The notes under the pieces: generated by a model
The model's input: the letters and a program-made list of their open reading frames with translations, nothing else
Told to the model about the DNA's origin: nothing
Database searches by the model: none
Origin: Clostridiaceae bacterium
GTDB taxonomy: Bacteria > Bacillota > Clostridia > Saccharofermentanales > DTU023
NCBI GenBank assembly: GCA_012800135.1
Contig: JAAZJV010000339.1
Location: 1 to 6,669, forward strand
Direction: 5' to 3'
DNA: 6,669 nt
Translations under genes and position numbers: made by a program
Part shown: in pieces, positions 5,874-6,669 of the stretch
Layout: each line of letters starts with the position of its first letter
How positions within the stretch are numbered: the first letter of the stretch is position 1

Positions 5874-6043
5874 TTGAGGATGGTGACGCCGAAGCGAATA
5901 TTTTGCACTTCTGCATTCAAAAGCTTCGGTGGACACCGTCCCAATATTTCAGCCTGGGCGATTACGAGAAAGCATTCGTGATCGCCTCTATTCGTTTGCG
6001 GATAAAAGAAGAAGAGAAGCAAGCAAGGCGAGTAAAGGGGTGA
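5454..6043 (+). CDS. Frameshifted tail assembly chaperone (G/GT-type -1 fusion)
   Basis: Predicted 196-residue product made when ribosomes slip back one base at A_AAA_AAC (5864-5870). It comprises the 139 zero-frame residues followed by 57 residues read from 5870 in the -1 frame, ending at TGA 6041-6043. The extension begins LIEDGDAEANIL, continues with KLRWTPSQYFSLGDYEKAF and ends in a basic helix (IRLRIKEEEKQARRVKG). A WTPSQYF-like motif followed by a charged helix is what I recognise as the T-like half of XkdN-type systems. The -1 frame is open only from 5846, giving a 28-base window with the zero frame in which the heptamer is the one slip site. The extension has no ATG and no ribosome binding site of its own. 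It ends 4 bases before the tape measure ATG, the canonical place for the T-half. In lambda the long form binds tube subunits and the tape measure; that role is inferred here. Confidence 0.85.
5864..5870 (+). promoter_or_regulatory. Slippery heptamer A_AAA_AAC for -1 ribosomal frameshifting
   Basis: The heptamer follows the X_XXY_YYZ pattern, with the zero-frame codons AAA and AAC in the P and A sites and the TAA stop as the very next codon. After slippage both tRNAs can re-pair in the -1 frame (AAA, AAA). Location, phase and downstream structure all agree with a programmed site. A_AAA_AAC is usually a weaker bacterial slip site than A_AAA_AAG, so a low ratio of long to short form is expected. 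Confidence 0.85.
5878..5941 (+). promoter_or_regulatory. Stem-loop likely stimulating the frameshift
   Basis: A lower stem pairs 5878-5885 with 5934-5941 (8 pairs, one G-U). After a 1x2 internal loop, an upper stem pairs 5887-5895 with 5923-5931 (9 pairs, one G-U), closing a 27-base loop. The base of the stem is 7 bases after the slippery heptamer, inside the usual 5-9 base range for a frameshift-stimulating structure. The pairing was read by eye; stability was not computed, and the large loop could take part in further pairing. Confidence 0.68.
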
Positions 6044-6047
6044 TGAG

Positions 6048-6669
6048 ATGGCAACATTAAGATCTACACTACGCCTGAACGATGCGATGAGCGCAGTGCT
6101 AAACCGTGTTGATGCTTCTCTGAATAAAGTCCTTGGATCTTTTGATAGTGTCAAATCGTCATTGGCTCAACCGGTGGATACGTCTTCGATCATTCAGGCT
6201 ACTGACGAACTTAATCGCGCTGCAGATTCGGCAAATCAAGTTGATGAAGAATTGAGAAACTCTTCGAGTGGTGCTCAGCGATTTGCGCATGAAGTGCGCA
6301 ATGCGGATAACGAAGCCTCTAAATTGAAAGCAACCATCATAGGAATAGCATCCGTGGCGACCATCCTTAAGGGAATTAAACTAGGGTCTGGGACGTCAGA
6401 CGAATTGGTTCAGGTTCAAGCTCGATTAGACATGATTAATGACGGGCAACAGACAACAGACCAATTGAACCAACAAATCTTTCGGAGTGCTCAGCGATCT
6501 CGCGGTGCTTATTTTGATACTGCCAAAGCAGTTGCTAATTTATCTATGCAGGCAAAAGACGCCTTTAAGGACAATCAGGAAGCAATCTACTTTTCAGAGC
6601 TGCTCAACAAGATGTTTACGATCTCCGGAACAAGTAAACAAGGCGCAGAAAGCGTAATGTACAACCTGA
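6048..6669 (+). CDS. Tape measure protein, N-terminal part (runs off the window)
   Basis: The first 207 residues of the tail tape measure protein, which sets tail length and threads through the tube; the rest, probably many hundreds of residues, lies beyond the window. Residues 1-90 are polar and helical (MATLRSTLRLNDAMSAVL ... heptad-like stretches). Residues 94-112 (KATIIGIASVATILKGIKL) form a hydrophobic helix. From residue 117 the family tape measure domain begins: DELVQVQARLDMINDGQQTT (118-137), IFRSAQRSRGAYFDTAKAVANL (144-165), DAFKDNQEAIYF (171-182), LLNKMFTISGTS (185-196). The start is fixed by AAGGGGTG (6035-6042), 5 bases before the ATG. The earlier ATG at 6043 is out of frame and stops after five codons. 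It is the expected neighbour of the chaperone pair, with which its product should interact. Confidence 0.9.
   Translation, partial: MATLRSTLRLNDAMSAVLNRVDASLNKVLGSFDSVKSSLAQPVDTSSIIQATDELNRAADSANQVDEELRNSSSGAQRFAHEVRNADNEASKLKATIIGIASVATILKGIKLGSGTSDELVQVQARLDMINDGQQTTDQLNQQIFRSAQRSRGAYFDTAKAVANLSMQAKDAFKDNQEAIYFSELLNKMFTISGTSKQGAESVMYNL

Noticed and set aside
5880..5985. An ATG at 5880 opening a short zero-phase reading frame downstream of the XkdN-like stop
   Set aside because: The only GAGG lies directly against the ATG, too close to serve as a ribosome binding site. The encoded peptide is short and unlike any phage protein I know, while the -1 frame over the same bases gives a family-like extension.
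5870..6154. Minus-strand open frame of 94 codons across the frameshift extension and tape measure start
   Set aside because: It is antisense to coherent + strand coding, has no convincing ribosome binding site, and its sequence shows no recognisable family features; it is a shadow of the + strand genes.
6271..6498. A 12-base direct repeat GTGCTCAGCGAT at 6271-6282 and 6487-6498 in the tape measure gene
   Set aside because: It encodes similar short helical pieces (AQR), has no further matching flanks, and is expected by chance or from the repetitive helical composition of tape measure proteins.

Overview
The window is a compact, single-strand (+) block of structural genes from a contractile-tailed (myovirus-type) phage, almost certainly a prophage or a PBSX/skin-like defective prophage of a Gram-positive Bacillota host (Bacillus/Paenibacillus/Brevibacillus/clostridial relatives). 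The evidence for this is the gene order, which matches the PBSX xkd and skin yqb operons, the strong AGGAGG-type ribosome binding sites before nearly every gene, the moderate GC content, and protein families typical of those elements. I cannot name the species.

Layout, left to right. Head module: scaffold (Phage GP20 family, 24-626), major capsid protein (629-1555), a small two-part YqbF-like protein with a C-terminal HeH/SAP-type helical motif (1565-1828). Connector and neck: head-tail connector/adaptor (1832-2233), XkdH/YqbH-like head closure protein (2203-2580), HK97-gp10/XkdI-like protein (2573-3070), tail terminator (3074-3508). Tail module: a 61-residue conserved small protein (3489-3674), tail sheath (3674-4966), tail tube (4984-5454), XkdN-like tail assembly chaperone (5454-5873), its frameshift extension (to 6043), and the first 207 residues of the tape measure protein (6048 to the window edge). 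Terminase, portal, baseplate and lysis genes must lie outside the window. Genes are separated by at most 17 bases or overlap by 1 to 31 bases, so they are probably co-transcribed and translationally coupled. No promoter, tRNA, insertion sequence, CRISPR array or attachment site is visible, and there is no gene-free stretch over 20 bases apart from the frameshift extension (5874-6043), which looks empty if only ATG-started ORFs are considered.

The most interesting signal is at the 3' end of the XkdN-like gene. The in-frame heptamer A_AAA_AAC (5864-5870) sits immediately before the stop codon. Seven bases further on begins a two-part stem of 17 base pairs (5878-5941). The -1 frame is open through to 6043 and encodes 57 residues that end 4 bases before the tape measure start codon. 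This is the hallmark of a programmed -1 frameshift making a G/GT-type (P2 E/E+E'-type) pair of tail assembly chaperones. Secondary observations are a terminator-like hairpin with a T-run inside the tail terminator gene, a perfect 10-base inverted repeat just after the capsid gene, and two small hairpins at the start of the sheath gene. I see no wholly new system; the window is a well-organised tail/head operon with a well-supported recoding site.
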